Below are positions 47,260 to 61,971 of a stretch of 64,000 nt of DNA, piece by piece; positions within the stretch are counted from its first letter, which is position 1; every line of letters begins with the position of its first letter. Origin of the DNA: Auanema rhodensis (lineage: Eukaryota > Nematoda > Chromadorea > Rhabditida > Rhabditidae); NCBI GenBank assembly GCA_964057225.1, contig OZ059900.1, positions 18,429,638 through 18,493,637 on the forward strand, in the 5' to 3' direction. The translations under genes were made by a program, and so were the position numbers. The notes below the pieces were generated by a model that worked only from the letters and a program-made list of their open reading frames with translations, ran no database searches and was not told the origin of the DNA.

Positions 47260-49995
47260 TGTGTTCAAACTCATGCAATGTCAATGAAACCTAGCTCAAA
47301 ATTGTTCGTACAACGTCTAGTTCCACTTCCACGACAAAAAAACAGGGGTTAGAAAATTAAGGAAATTAGCATATTCTGAGGGCACGCCCCTTATGGCTAA
47401 TATTGATTAAATCGATTTTTGTTCATATGAGTCGTCAAATGCAACGAATTTCAGCGTGTTACGTACTAAAATGAAGCATTCTACATGCTGAACACTAGAA
47501 AAATACAAAAACACAGTATTTCCCATGAGAAATATTTTATTATGCTGGAAAACCAGTTTTTGGAAATTTCGCTGTAAACAAGGTTTTGACTTACGATTTC
47601 ATGTGTTCAAACTCATGCAATGTCAATGAAACCTAGCTCAAAATTGTTCCTACAACGTCTAGTTCCACTTTCACGACAAAAAAACAGGGGTTAGAAAATT
47701 AAGGAAATTAGCATATTCTGAGGGCACGCCCTTTATGGCTAATATTGATTAAATCGATTTTTGTTCATATGAGTCGTCAAATGCAACGAATTTCAGCGTG
47801 TTACATACTAAAATGAAGCATTTTACATGCTGAACACTAGAAAAATACAAAAACACAGTATTTCCCATGAGAAATATTTTATTATGCTGGAAAACCAGTT
47901 TTTGGAAATTTCGCTGTAAACAAGGTTTTGACTTACGATTTCATGTGTTCAAACTCATGCAATGTCAATGAAACCTAGCTCAAAATTGTTCGTACAACGT
48001 CTAGTTCCACTTTCACGACAAAAAAACAGGGGTTAGAAAATTAAGGAAATTAGCATATTCTGAGGGCACGCCCCTTATGGCTAATATTGATTAAATCGAT
48101 TTTTGTTCATATGAGTCGTCAAATGCAACGAATTTCAGCGTGTTACATACTAAAATGAAGCATTTTACATGCTGAACACTAGAAAAATACAAAAACACAG
48201 TATTTCCCATGAGAAATATTTTATTATGCTGGAAAACCAGTTTTTGGAAATTTCGCTGTAAACAAGGTTTTGACTTACGATTTCATGTGTTCAAACTCAT
48301 GCAATGTCAATGAAACCTAGCTCAAAATTGTTCGTACAACGACTAGTTCCACTTTCACGACAAAAAAACAGGGGTTAGAAAATTAAGGAAATTAGCATAT
48401 TCTGAGGGCACGCCCCTTATGGCTAATATTGATTAAATCGATTTTTGTTCATATGAGTCGTCAAATGCAACGAATTTCAGCGTGTTACATACTAAAATGA
48501 AGCATTTTACATGCTGAACACTAGAAAAATACAAAAACACAGTAATACCCATGAGAAATATTTTATTATGCTGGAAAACCAGTTTTTGGAAATTTCGCTG
48601 TAAACAAGGTTTTGACTTACGATTTCATGTGTTCAAACTCATGCAATGTCAATGAAACCTAGCTCAAAATTGTTCCTACAACGTCTAGTTCCACTTTCAC
48701 GACAAAAAAACAGGGGTTAGAAAATTAAGGAAATTAGCATATTCTGAGGGCACGACCTTTATGGCTAATATTGATTAAATCGATTTTTGTTCATATGAGT
48801 CGTCAAATGCAACGAATTTCAGCGTGTTACATACTAAAATGAAGCATTTTACATGCTGAACACTAGAAAAATACAAAAACACAGTATTTCCCATGAGAAA
48901 TATTTTATTATGCTGGAAAACCAGTTTTTGGAAATTTCGCTGTAAACAAGGTTTTGACTTACGATTTCATGTGTTCAAACTCATGCAATATCAATGAAAC
49001 CTAGCTCAAAATTGTTCGTACAACGTCTAGTTCCACTTTCACGACAAAAAAACAGGGGTTAGAAAATTAAGGAAATTAGCATATTCTGAGGGCACGCCCC
49101 TTATGGCTAATATTGATTAAATCGATTTTTGTTCATATGAGTCGTCAAATGCAACGAATTTCAGCGTGTTACATACTAAAATGAAGCATTTTACATGCTG
49201 AACACTAGAAAAATACAAAAACACAGTATTTCCCATGAGAAATATTTTATTATGCTGGAAAACCAGTTTTTGGAAATTTCGCTGTAAACAAGGTTTTGAC
49301 TTACGATTTCATGTGTTCAAACTCATGCAATGTCAATGAAACCTAGCTCAAAATTGTTCGTACAACGACTAGTTCCACTTTCACGACAAAAAAACAGGGG
49401 TTAGAAAATTAAGGAAATTAGCATATTCTGAGGGCACGCCCCTTATGGCTAATATTGATTAAATCGATTTTTGTTCATATGAGTCGTCAAATGCAACGAA
49501 TTTCAGCGTGTTACATACTAAAATGAAGCATTTTACATGCTGAACACTAGAAAAATACAAAAACACAGTAATACCCATGAGAAATATTTTATTATGCTGG
49601 AAAACCAGTTTTTGGAAATTTCGCTGTAAACAAGGTTTTGACTTACGATTTCATGTGTTCAAACTCATGCAATGTCAATGAAACCTAGCTCAAAATTGTT
49701 AATACAATGTCTAGTTCCACTTTCACGACAAAAAAACAGGGGTTAGAAAATTAAGGAAATTAGCATATTCTGAGGGCACGCCCTTTATGGCTAATATTGA
49801 TTAAATCGATTTTTGTTCATATGAGTCGTCAAATGCAACGAATTTCAGCGTGTTACATACTAAAATGAAGCATTTTACATGCTGAACACTAGAAAAATAC
49901 AAAAACACAGTATTTCCCATGAGAAATATTTTATTATGCTGGAAAACCAGTTTTTGGAAATTTCGCTGTAAACAAGGTTTTGACTTACGATTTCA
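46918..49995 (-). repeat. First nine inverted units, mixed types R1-R4
   Basis: Unit types read on the + strand: R1 (GTTCCTAC with CCCTTTATGG, i.e. 212A) at 46918, 47602 and 48628; R2 (GTTCGTAC, CCCCTTATGG) at 47260, 47944 and 48970; R3 (CAACGACTAG and GTAATACCC) at 48286 and 49312; R4 (GTTAATAC, CAATGTCTAG, 212A) at 49654. The order R1 R2 R1 R2 R3 R1 R2 R3 R4 shows trimer R1-R2-R3 (1026 bp) twice, from 47602. Private changes are CTTCCACG and CATTCTACA (47260) and CGACCTTTATGG (48628). Confidence 0.84.
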
Positions 49996-52900
49996 TGTGT
50001 TCAAACTCATGCAATGTCAATGAAACCTAGCTCAAAATTGTTCGTACAACGTCTAGTTCCACTTTCACGACAAAAAAACAGGGGTTAGAAAATTAAGGAA
50101 ATTAGCATATTCTGAGGGCACGCCCCTTATGGCTAATATTGATTAAATCGATTTTTGTTCATATGAGTCGTCAAATACAACGAATTTCAGCGTGTTACGT
50201 ACTAAAATGAAGCATTTTACATGCTGAACACTAGAAAAATACAAAAACACAGTATTTCCCATGAGAAATATTTTATTATGCTGGAAAACCAGTTTTTGGA
50301 AATTTCGCTGTAAACAAGGTTTTGACTTACGATTTCATGTGTTCAAACTCATGCAATGTCAATGAAACCTAGCTCAAAATTGTTCCTACAACGTCTAGTT
50401 CCACTTTCACGACAAAAAAACAGGGGTTAGAAAATTAAGGAAATTAGCATATTCTGAGGGCACGCCCTTTATGGCTAATATTGATTAAATCGATTTTTGT
50501 TCATATGAGTCGTCAAATGCAACGAATTTCAGCGTGTTACATACTAAAATGAAGCATTTTACATGCTGAACACTAGAAAAATACAAAAACACAGTATTTC
50601 CCATGAGAAATATTTTATTATGCTGGAAAACCAGTTTTTGGAAATTTCGCTGTAAACAAGGTTTTGACTTACGATTTCATGTGTTCAAACTCATGCAATG
50701 TCAATGAAACCTAGCTCAAAATTGTTCGTACAACGTCTAGTTCCACTTTCACGACAAAAAAACAGGGGTTAGAAAATTAAGGAAATTAGCATATTCTGAG
50801 GGCACGCCCCTTATGGCTAATATTGATTAAATCGATTTTTGTTCATATGAGTCGTCAAATGCAACGAATTTCAGCGTGTTACATACTAAAATGAAGCATT
50901 TTACATGCTGAACACTAGAAAAATACAAAAACACAGTATTTCCCATGAGAATAATTTTATTATGCTGGAAAACCAGTTTTTGGAAATTTCGCTGTAAACA
51001 AGGTTTTGACTTACGATTTCATGTGTTCAAACTCATGCAATGTCAATGAAACCTAGCTCAAAATTGTTCGTACAACGTCTAGTTCCACTTTCACGACAAA
51101 AAAACAGGGGTTAGAAAATTAAGGAAATTAGCATATTCTGAGGGCACGCCCCTTATGGCTAATATTGATTAAATCGATTTTTGTTCATATGAGTCGTCAA
51201 ATGCAACGAATTTCAGCGTGTTACATACTAAAATGAAGCATTTTACATGCTGAACACTAGAAAAATACAAAAACACAGTATTTCCCATGAGAAATATTTT
51301 ATTATGCTGGAAAACCAGTTTTTGGAAATTTCGCTGTAAACAAGGTTTTGACTTACGATTTCATGTGTTCAAACTCATGCAATGTCAATGAAACCTAGCT
51401 CAAAATTGTTCGTACAACGACTAGTTCCACTTTCACGACAAAAAAACAGGGGTTAGAAAATTAAGGAAATTAGCATATTCTGAGGGCACGCCCCTTATGG
51501 CTAATATTGATTAAATCGATTTTTGTTCATATGAGTCGTCAAATGCAACGAATTTCAGCGTGTTACATACTAAAATGAAGCATTTTACATGCTGAACACT
51601 AGAAAAATACAAAAACACAGTATTTCCCATGAGAAATATTTTATTATGCTGGAAAACCAGTTTTTGGAAATTTCGCTGTAAACAAAGTTTTGACTTACGA
51701 TTTCATGTGTTCAAACTCATGCAATGTCAATGAAACCTAGCTCAAAATTGTTCGTACAACGTCTAGTTCCACTTTCACGACAAAAAAACAGGGGTTAGAA
51801 AATTAAGGAAATTAGCATATTCTGAGGGCACGCCCCTTATGGCTAATATTGATTAAATCGATTTTTGTTCATATGAGTCGTCAAATGCAACGAATTTCAG
51901 CGTGTTACATACTAAAATGAAGCATTTTACATGCTGAACACTAGAAAAATACAAAAACACAGTATTTCCCATGAGAAATATTTTATTATGCTGGAAAACC
52001 AGTTTTTGGAAATTTCGCTGTAAACAAGGTTTTGACTTACGATTTCATGTGTTCAAACTCATGCAATGTCAATGAAACCTAGCTCAAAATTGTTCGTACA
52101 ACGACTAGTTCCACTTTCACGACAAAAAAACAGGGGTTAGAAAATTAAGGAAATTAGCATATTCTGAGGGCACGCCCCTTATGGCTAATATTGATTAAAT
52201 CGATTTTTGTTCATATGAGTCGTCAAATGCAACGAATTTCAGCGTGTTACATACTAAAATGAAGCATTTTACATGCTGAACACTAGAAAAATACAAAAAC
52301 ACAGTATTTCCCATGAGAAATATTTTATTATGCTGGAAAACCAGTTTTTGAAAATTTCGCTGTAAACAAGGTTTTGACTTACGATTTCATGTGTTCAAAC
52401 TCATGCAATGTCAATGAAACCTAGCTCAAAATTGTTCCTACAACGTCTAGTTCCACTTTCACGACAAAAAAACAGGGGTTAGAAAATTAAGGAAATTAGC
52501 ATATTCTGAGGGCACGCCCTTTATGGCTAATATTGATTAAATCGATTTTTGTTCATATGAGTCGTCAAATGCAACGAATTTCAGCGTGTTACATACTAAA
52601 ATGAAGCATTTTACATGCTGAACACTAGAAAAATACAAAAACACAGTATTTCCCATGAGAAATATTTTATTATGCTGGAAAACCAGTTTTTGGAAATTTC
52701 GCTGTAAACAAGGTTTTGACTTACGATTTCATGTGTTCAAACTCATGCAATGTCAATGAAACCTAGCTCAAAATTGTTCGTACAACGACTAGTTCCACTT
52801 TCACGACAAAAAAACAGGGGTTAGAAAATTAAGGAAATTAGCATATTCTGAGGGCACGCCCCTTATGGCTAATATTGATTAAATCGATTTTTGTTCATAT

Positions 52901-53757
52901 GAGTCGTCAAATGCAACGAATTTCAGCGTGTTACATACTAAAATGAAGCATTTTACATGCTGAACACTAGAAAAATACAAAAACACAGTATTTCCCATGA
53001 GAAATATTTTATTATGCTGGAAAACCAGTTTTTGGAAATTTCGCTGTAAACAAGGTTTTGACTTACGATTTCATGTGTTCAAACTCATGCAATGTCAATG
53101 AAACCTAGCTCAAAATTGTTCCTACAACGTCTAGTTCCACTTTCACGACAAAAAAACAGGGGTTAGAAAATTAAGGAAATTAGCATATTCTGAGGGCACG
53201 CCCTTTATGGCTAATATTGATTAAATCGATTTTTGTTCATATGAGTCGTCAAATGCAACGAATTTCAGCGTGTTACATACTAAAATGAAGCATTTCACAT
53301 GCTGAACACTAGAAAAATACAAAAACACAGTATTTCCCATGAGAAATATTTTATTATGCTGGAAAACCAGTTTTTGGAAATTTCGCTGTAAACAAGGTTT
53401 TGACTTACGATTTCATGTGTTCAAACTCATGCAATGTCAATGAAACCTAGCTCAAAATTGTTCGTACAACGTCTGGTTCCACTTTCACGACAAAAAAACA
53501 GGGGTTAGAAAATTAAGGAAATTAGCATATTCTGAGGGCACGCCCCTTATGGCTAATATTGATTAAATCGATTTTTGTTCATATGAGTCGTCAAATGCAA
53601 CGAATTTCAGCGTGTTACATACTAAAATGAAGCATTTTACATGCTGAACACTAGAAAAGTACAAAAACACAGTATTTCCCATGAGAAATATTTTATTATG
53701 CTGGAAAACCAGTTTTTGGAAATTTCGCTGTAAACAAGGTTTTGACTTACGATTTCA
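49996..53757 (-). repeat. Inverted-arm block, partly copied at 57523
   Basis: Units 49996 (AAATACAACG, TTACGTAC), 50338 (R1), 50680 (GAGAATAATTT), 51022 (R2), 51364 (ACGACTAG), 51706 (R2) and 52048 (ACGACTAG) match 57523, 57865, 58207, 58549, 58891, 59233 and 59575 in order, offset 7527 bp (22 units plus three extra bases). After that come 52390 (R1), 52732 (ACGACTAG), 53074 (R1, CATTTCACA) and 53416 (CGTCTGGTT, GAAAAGTAC). The right end of 53416, with GAAAAGTAC, matches the right end of 59575. Confidence 0.83.
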
Positions 53758-55812
53758 TGTGTTCAAACTCATGCAATGTCAATGAAACCTAGCTCAAAAT
53801 TGTTCGTACAACGTCTAGTTCCACTTTCACGACAAAAAAACAGGGGTTAGAAAATTAAGGAAATTAGCATATTCTGAGGGCACGCCCCCTTATGGCTAAT
53901 ATTGATTAAATCGATTTTTGTTCATATGAGTCGTCAAATGCAACGAATTTCAGCGTGTTACATACTAAAATGAAGCATTTTACATGCTGAACACTAGAAA
54001 AATACAAAAACACAGTAATACCCATGAGAAATATTTTATTATGCTGGAAAACCAGTTTTTGGAAATTTCGCTGTAAACAAGGTTTTGACTTACGATTTCA
54101 TGTGTTTAAACTCATGCAATGTCAATGAAACCTAGCTCAAAATTGTTAATACAATGTCTAGTTCCACTTTCACGACAAAAAAACAGGGGTTAGAAAATTA
54201 AGGAAATTAGCATATTCTGAGGGCACGCCCTTTATGGCTAATATTGATTAAATCGATTTTTGTTCATATGAGTCGTCAAATGCAACGAATTTCAGCGTGT
54301 TACATACTAAAATGAAGCATTTTACATGCTGAACACTAGAAAAATACAAAAACACAGTATTTCCCATGAGAAATATTTTATTATGCTGGAAAACCAGTTT
54401 TTGGAAATTTCGCTGTAAACAAGGTTTTGACTTACGATTTCATGTGTTCAAACTCATGCAATGTCAATGAAACCTAGCTCAAAATTGTTCGTACAACGTC
54501 TAGTTCCACTTTCACGACAAAAAAACAGGGGTTAGAAAATTAAGGAAATTAGCATATTCTGAGGGCACGCCCCCTTATGGCTAATATTGATTAAATCGAT
54601 TTTTGTTCATATGAGTCGTCAAATGCAACGAATTTCAGCGTGTTACATACTAAAATGAAGCATTTTACATGCTGAACACTAGAAAAATACAAAAACACAG
54701 TAATACCCATGAGAAATATTTTATTATGCTGGAAAACCAGTTTTTGGAAATTTCGCTGTAAACAAGGTTTTGACTTACGATTTCATGTGTTTAAACTCAT
54801 GCAATGTCAATGAAACCTAGCTCAAAATTGTTAATACAATGTCTAGTTCCACTTTCACGACAAAAAAACAGGGGTTAGAAAATTAAGGAAATTAGCATAT
54901 TCTGAGGGCACGCCCTTTATGGCTAATATTGATTAAATCGATTTTTGTTCATATGAGTCGTCAAATGCAACGAATTTCAGCGTGTTACATACTAAAATGA
55001 AGCATTTTACATGCTGAACACTAGAAAAATACAAAAACACAGTATTTCCCATGAGAAATATTTTATTATGCTGGAAAACCAGTTTTTGGAAATTTCGCTG
55101 TAAACAAGGTTTTGACTTACGATTTCATGTGTTCAAACTCATGCAATGTCAATGAAACCTAGCTCAAAATTGTTCGTACAACGTCTAGTTCCACTTTCAC
55201 GACAAAAAAACAGGGGTTAGAAAATTAAGGAAATTAGCATATTCTGAGGGCACGCCCCCTTATGGCTAATATTGATTAAATCGATTTTTGTTCATATGAG
55301 TCGTCAAATGCAACGAATTTCAGCGTGTTACATACTAAAATGAAGCATTTTACATGCTGAACACTAGAAAAATACAAAAACACAGTAATACCCATGAGAA
55401 ATATTTTATTATGCTGGAAAACCAGTTTTTGGAAATTTCGCTGTAAACAAGGTTTTGACTTACGATTTCATGTGTTTAAACTCATGCAATGTCAATGAAA
55501 CCTAGCTCAAAATTGTTAATACAATGTCTAGTTCCACTTTCACGACAAAAAAACAGGGGTTAGAAAATTAAGGAAATTAGCATATTCTGAGGGCACGCCC
55601 TTTATGGCTAATATTGATTAAATCGATTTTTGTTCATATGAGTCGTCAAATGCAACGAATTTCAGCGTGTTACATACTAAAATGAAGCATTTTACATGCT
55701 GAACACTAGAAAAATACAAAAACACAGTATTTCCCATGAGAAATATTTTATTATGCTGGAAAACCAGTTTTTGGAAATTTCGCTGTAAACAAGGTTTTGA
55801 CTTACGATTTCA
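53758..55812 (-). repeat. 685 bp dimer, three copies
   Basis: A 343 bp unit (CGCCCCCTTATGG with one extra C, GTAATACCC) alternates with a 342 bp R4 unit (TGTGTTTAAAC, GTTAATAC, CAATGTCTAG, CCCTTTATGG). Copies start at 53758, 54443 and 55128, exactly 685 bp apart, and look identical. The dimer is nested inside the 18-unit HOR and is present three times in its second copy too, so the triplication came before the HOR duplication. Confidence 0.9.
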
Positions 55813-58800
55813 TGTGTTCAAACTCATGCAATGTCAATGAAACCTAGCTCAAAATTGTTCGTACAACGTCTAGTTCCACTTTCACGACTAAAAAACAGGG
55901 GTTAGAAAATTAAGGAAATTAGCATATTCTGAGGGCACGCCCCTTATGGCTAATATTGATTAAATCGATTTTTGTTCATATGAGTCGTCAAATGCAAAGA
56001 ATTTCAGCGTGTTACATACTAAAATGAAGCATTTTACATGCTGAACACTAGAAAAATACAAAAACACAGTATTTCCCATGAGAAATATTTTATTATGCTG
56101 GAAAACCAGTTTTTGGAAATTTCGCTGTAAACAAGGTTTTGACTTACGATTTCATGTGTTCAAACTCATGCAATGTCAATGAAACCCAGCTCAAAATTGT
56201 TCGTACAACGTCTAGTTCCACTTTCACGACAAAAAAACAGGGGTTAGAAAATTAAGGAAATTAGCATATTCTGAGGGCACGCCCCTTATGGCTAATATTG
56301 ATTAAATCGATTTTTGTTCATATGAGTCGTCAAATGCAACGAATTTCAGCGTGTTACATACTAAAATGAAGCATTTTACATGCTGAACACTAGAAAAATA
56401 CAAAAACACAGTATTTCCCATGAGAAATATTTTATTATGCTGGAAAACCAGTTTTTGGAAATTTCGCTGTAAACAAGGTTTTGACTTACGATTTCATGTG
56501 TTCAAACTCATGCAATGTCAATGAAACCTAGCTCAAAATTGTTCGTACAACGTCTAGTTCCACTTTCACGACAAAAAAACAGGGGTTAGAAAATTAAGGA
56601 AATTAGCATATTCTGAGGGCACGCCCCTTATGGCTAATATTGATTAAATCGATTTTTGTTCATATGAGTCGTCAAATGCAACGAATTTCAGCGTGTTACA
56701 TACTAAAATGAAGCATTTTACATGCTGAACACTAGAAGAATACAAAAACACAGTATTTCCCATGAGAAATATTTTATTATGCTGGAAAACCAGTTTTTGG
56801 AAATTTCGCTGTAAACAAGGTTTTGACTTACGATTTCATGTGTTCAAACTCATGCAATGTCAATGAAACCCAGCTCAAAATTGTTCGTACAACGTCTAGT
56901 TCCACTTTCACGACAAAAAAACAGGGGTTAGAAAATTAAGGAAATTAGCATATTCTGAGGGCACGCCCCTTATGGCTAATATTGATTAAATCGATTTTTG
57001 TTCATATGAGTCGTCAAATGCAACGAATTTCAGCGTGTTACATACTAAAAAGAAGCATTTTACATGCTGAACACTAGAAAAATACAAAAACACAGTATTT
57101 CCCATGAGAAATATTTTATTATGCTGGAAAACCAGTTTTTGGAAATTTCGCTGTAAACAAGGTTTTGACTTACGATTTCATGTGTTCAAACTCATGCAAT
57201 GTCAATGAAACCTAGCTCAAAATTGTTCGTACAACGTCTAGTTCCACTTTCACGACAAAAAAACAGGGGTTAGAAAATTAAGGAAATTAGCATATTCTGA
57301 GGGCACGCCCCTTATGGCTAATATTGATTAAATCGATTTTTGTTCATATGAGTCGTCAAATGCAACGAATTTCAGCGTGTTACATACTAAAATGAAGCAT
57401 TTTACATGCTGAACACTAGAAAAATACAAAAACACAGTATTTCCCATGAGAAATATTTTATTATGCTGGAAAACCAGTTTTTGAAAATTTCGCTGTAAAC
57501 AAGGTTTTGACTTACGATTTCATGTGTTCAAACTCATGCAATGTCAATGAAACCTAGCTCAAAATTGTTCGTACAACGTCTAGTTCCACTTTCACGACAA
57601 AAAAACAGGGGTTAGAAAATTAAGGAAATTAGCATATTCTGAGGGCACGCCCCTTATGGCTAATATTGATTAAATCGATTTTTGTTCATATGAGTCGTCA
57701 AATACAACGAATTTCAGCGTGTTACGTACTAAAATGAAGCATTTTACATGCTGAACACTAGAAAAATACAAAAACACAGTATTTCCCATGAGAAATATTT
57801 TATTATGCTGGAAAACCAGTTTTTGGAAATTTCGCTGTAAACAAGGTTTTGACTTACGATTTCATGTGTTCAAACTCATGCAATGTCAATGAAACCTAGC
57901 TCAAAATTGTTCCTACAACGTCTAGTTCCACTTTCACGACAAAAAAACAGGGGTTAGAAAATTAAGGAAATTAGCATATTCTGAGGGCACGCCCTTTATG
58001 GCTAATATTGATTAAATCGATTTTTGTTCATATGAGTCGTCAAATGCAACGAATTTCAGCGTGTTACATACTAAAATGAAGCATTTTACATGCTGAACAC
58101 TAGAAAAATACAAAAACACAGTATTTCCCATGAGAAATATTTTATTATGCTGGAAAACCAGTTTTTGGAAATTTCGCTGTAAACAAGGTTTTGACTTACG
58201 ATTTCATGTGTTCAAACTCATGCAATGTCAATGAAACCTAGCTCAAAATTGTTCGTACAACGTCTAGTTCCACTTTCACGACAAAAAAACAGGGGTTAGA
58301 AAATTAAGGAAATTAGCATATTCTGAGGGCACGCCCCTTATGGCTAATATTGATTAAATCGATTTTTGTTCATATGAGTCGTCAAATGCAACGAATTTCA
58401 GCGTGTTACATACTAAAATGAAGCATTTTACATGCTGAACACTAGAAAAATACAAAAACACAGTATTTCCCATGAGAATAATTTTATTATGCTGGAAAAC
58501 CAGTTTTTGGAAATTTCGCTGTAAACAAGGTTTTGACTTACGATTTCATGTGTTCAAACTCATGCAATGTCAATGAAACCTAGCTCAAAATTGTTCGTAC
58601 AACGTCTAGTTCCACTTTCACGACAAAAAAACAGGGGTTAGAAAATTAAGGAAATTAGCATATTCTGAGGGCACGCCCCTTATGGCTAATATTGATTAAA
58701 TCGATTTTTGTTCATATGAGTCGTCAAATGCAACGAATTTCAGCGTGTTACATACTAAAATGAAGCATTTTACATGCTGAACACTAGAAAAATACAAAAA

Positions 58801-59916
58801 CACAGTATTTCCCATGAGAAATATTTTATTATGCTGGAAAACCAGTTTTTGGAAATTTCGCTGTAAACAAGGTTTTGACTTACGATTTCATGTGTTCAAA
58901 CTCATGCAATGTCAATGAAACCTAGCTCAAAATTGTTCGTACAACGACTAGTTCCACTTTCACGACAAAAAAACAGGGGTTAGAAAATTAAGGAAATTAG
59001 CATATTCTGAGGGCACGCCCCTTATGGCTAATATTGATTAAATCGATTTTTGTTCATATGAGTCGTCAAATGCAACGAATTTCAGCGTGTTACATACTAA
59101 AATGAAGCATTTTACATGCTGAACACTAGAAAAATACAAAAACACAGTATTTCCCATGAGAAATATTTTATTATGCTGGAAAACCAGTTTTTGGAAATTT
59201 CGCTGTAAACAAGGTTTTGACTTACGATTTCATGTGTTCAAACTCATGCAATGTCAATGAAACCTAGCTCAAAATTGTTCGTACAACGTCTAGTTCCACT
59301 TTCACGACAAAAAAACAGGGGTTAGAAAATTAAGGAAATTAGCATATTCTGAGGGCACGCCCCTTATGGCTAATATTGATTAAATCGATTTTTGTTCATA
59401 TGAGTCGTCAAATGCAACGAATTTCAGCGTGTTACATACTAAAATGAAGCATTTTACATGCTGAACACTAGAAAAATACAAAAACACAGTATTTCCCATG
59501 AGAAATATTTTATTATGCTGGAAAACCAGTTTTTGGAAATTTCGCTGTAAACAAGGTTTTGACTTACGATTTCATGTGTTCAAACTCATGCAATGTCAAT
59601 GAAACCTAGCTCAAAATTGTTCGTACAACGACTAGTTCCACTTTCACGACAAAAAAACAGGGGTTAGAAAATTAAGGAAATTAGCATATTCTGAGGGCAC
59701 GCCCCTTATGGCTAATATTGATTAAATCGATTTTTGTTCATATGAGTCGTCAAATGCAACGAATTTCAGCGTGTTACATACTAAAATGAAGCATTTTACA
59801 TGCTGAACACTAGAAAAGTACAAAAACACAGTATTTCCCATGAGAAATATTTTATTATGCTGGAAAACCAGTTTTTGGAAATTTCGCTGTAAACAAGGTT
59901 TTGACTTACGATTTCA
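53758..59916 (-). repeat. 18-unit HOR of the inverted arm, copy 1 (6159 bp)
   Basis: Eighteen units. It opens with three 685 bp dimers (53758-55812), then 55813 (CGACTAAAAAAC), 56155 (AAACCCAGC), 56497 (AGAAGAATAC), 56839 (AAACCCAGC, AAAAAGAAG), 57181 (ending TTTTTGAAAATTTC), 57523 (AAATACAACG, TTACGTAC), 57865 (R1), 58207 (GAGAATAATTT), 58549, 58891 (ACGACTAG), 59233 and 59575 (ACGACTAG, GAAAAGTAC). Its length is 18 times 342 plus three, because three members are 343 bp. The next copy begins at 59917. Confidence 0.88.
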
Positions 59917-61971
59917 TGTGTTCAAACTCATGCAATGTCAATGAAACCTAGCTCAAAATTGTTCGTACAACGTCTAGTTCCACTTTCACGACAAAAAAAC
60001 AGGGGTTAGAAAATTAAGGAAATTAGCATATTCTGAGGGCACGCCCCCTTATGGCTAATATTGATTAAATCGATTTTTGTTCATATGAGTCGTCAAATGC
60101 AACGAATTTCAGCGTGTTACATACTAAAATGAAGCATTTTACATGCTGAACACTAGAAAAATACAAAAACACAGTAATACCCATGAGAAATATTTTATTA
60201 TGCTGGAAAACCAGTTTTTGGAAATTTCGCTGTAAACAAGGTTTTGACTTACGATTTCATGTGTTTAAACTCATGCAATGTCAATGAAACCTAGCTCAAA
60301 ATTGTTAATACAATGTCTAGTTCCACTTTCACGACAAAAAAACAGGGGTTAGAAAATTAAGGAAATTAGCATATTCTGAGGGCACGCCCTTTATGGCTAA
60401 TATTGATTAAATCGATTTTTGTTCATATGAGTCGTCAAATGCAACGAATTTCAGCGTGTTACATACTAAAATGAAGCATTTTACATGCTGAACACTAGAA
60501 AAATACAAAAACACAGTATTTCCCATGAGAAATATTTTATTATGCTGGAAAACCAGTTTTTGGAAATTTCGCTGTAAACAAGGTTTTGACTTACGATTTC
60601 ATGTGTTCAAACTCATGCAATGTCAATGAAACCTAGCTCAAAATTGTTCGTACAACGTCTAGTTCCACTTTCACGACAAAAAAACAGGGGTTAGAAAATT
60701 AAGGAAATTAGCATATTCTGAGGGCACGCCCCCTTATGGCTAATATTGATTAAATCGATTTTTGTTCATATGAGTCGTCAAATGCAACGAATTTCAGCGT
60801 GTTACATACTAAAATGAAGCATTTTACATGCTGAACACTAGAAAAATACAAAAACACAGTAATACCCATGAGAAATATTTTATTATGCTGGAAAACCAGT
60901 TTTTGGAAATTTCGCTGTAAACAAGGTTTTGACTTACGATTTCATGTGTTTAAACTCATGCAATGTCAATGAAACCTAGCTCAAAATTGTTAATACAATG
61001 TCTAGTTCCACTTTCACGACAAAAAAACAGGGGTTAGAAAATTAAGGAAATTAGCATATTCTGAGGGCACGCCCTTTATGGCTAATATTGATTAAATCGA
61101 TTTTTGTTCATATGAGTCGTCAAATGCAACGAATTTCAGCGTGTTACATACTAAAATGAAGCATTTTACATGCTGAACACTAGAAAAATACAAAAACACA
61201 GTATTTCCCATGAGAAATATTTTATTATGCTGGAAAACCAGTTTTTGGAAATTTCGCTGTAAACAAGGTTTTGACTTACGATTTCATGTGTTCAAACTCA
61301 TGCAATGTCAATGAAACCTAGCTCAAAATTGTTCGTACAACGTCTAGTTCCACTTTCACGACAAAAAAACAGGGGTTAGAAAATTAAGGAAATTAGCATA
61401 TTCTGAGGGCACGCCCCCTTATGGCTAATATTGATTAAATCGATTTTTGTTCATATGAGTCGTCAAATGCAACGAATTTCAGCGTGTTACATACTAAAAT
61501 GAAGCATTTTACATGCTGAACACTAGAAAAATACAAAAACACAGTAATACCCATGAGAAATATTTTATTATGCTGGAAAACCAGTTTTTGGAAATTTCGC
61601 TGTAAACAAGGTTTTGACTTACGATTTCATGTGTTTAAACTCATGCAATGTCAATGAAACCTAGCTCAAAATTGTTAATACAATGTCTAGTTCCACTTTC
61701 ACGACAAAAAAACAGGGGTTAGAAAATTAAGGAAATTAGCATATTCTGAGGGCACGCCCTTTATGGCTAATATTGATTAAATCGATTTTTGTTCATATGA
61801 GTCGTCAAATGCAACGAATTTCAGCGTGTTACATACTAAAATGAAGCATTTTACATGCTGAACACTAGAAAAATACAAAAACACAGTATTTCCCATGAGA
61901 AATATTTTATTATGCTGGAAAACCAGTTTTTGGAAATTTCGCTGTAAACAAGGTTTTGACTTACGATTTCA
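59917..61971 (-). repeat. 685 bp dimer, three copies, second HOR copy
   Basis: The same alternation of a 343 bp unit (extra C, GTAATACCC) with a 342 bp R4 unit (TGTTTAAAC, GTTAATAC, CAATGTCTAG). Copies start at 59917, 60602 and 61287 and end at 61971. They agree with 53758-55812 at an offset of 6159 bp without any difference that I noticed. Confidence 0.9.
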
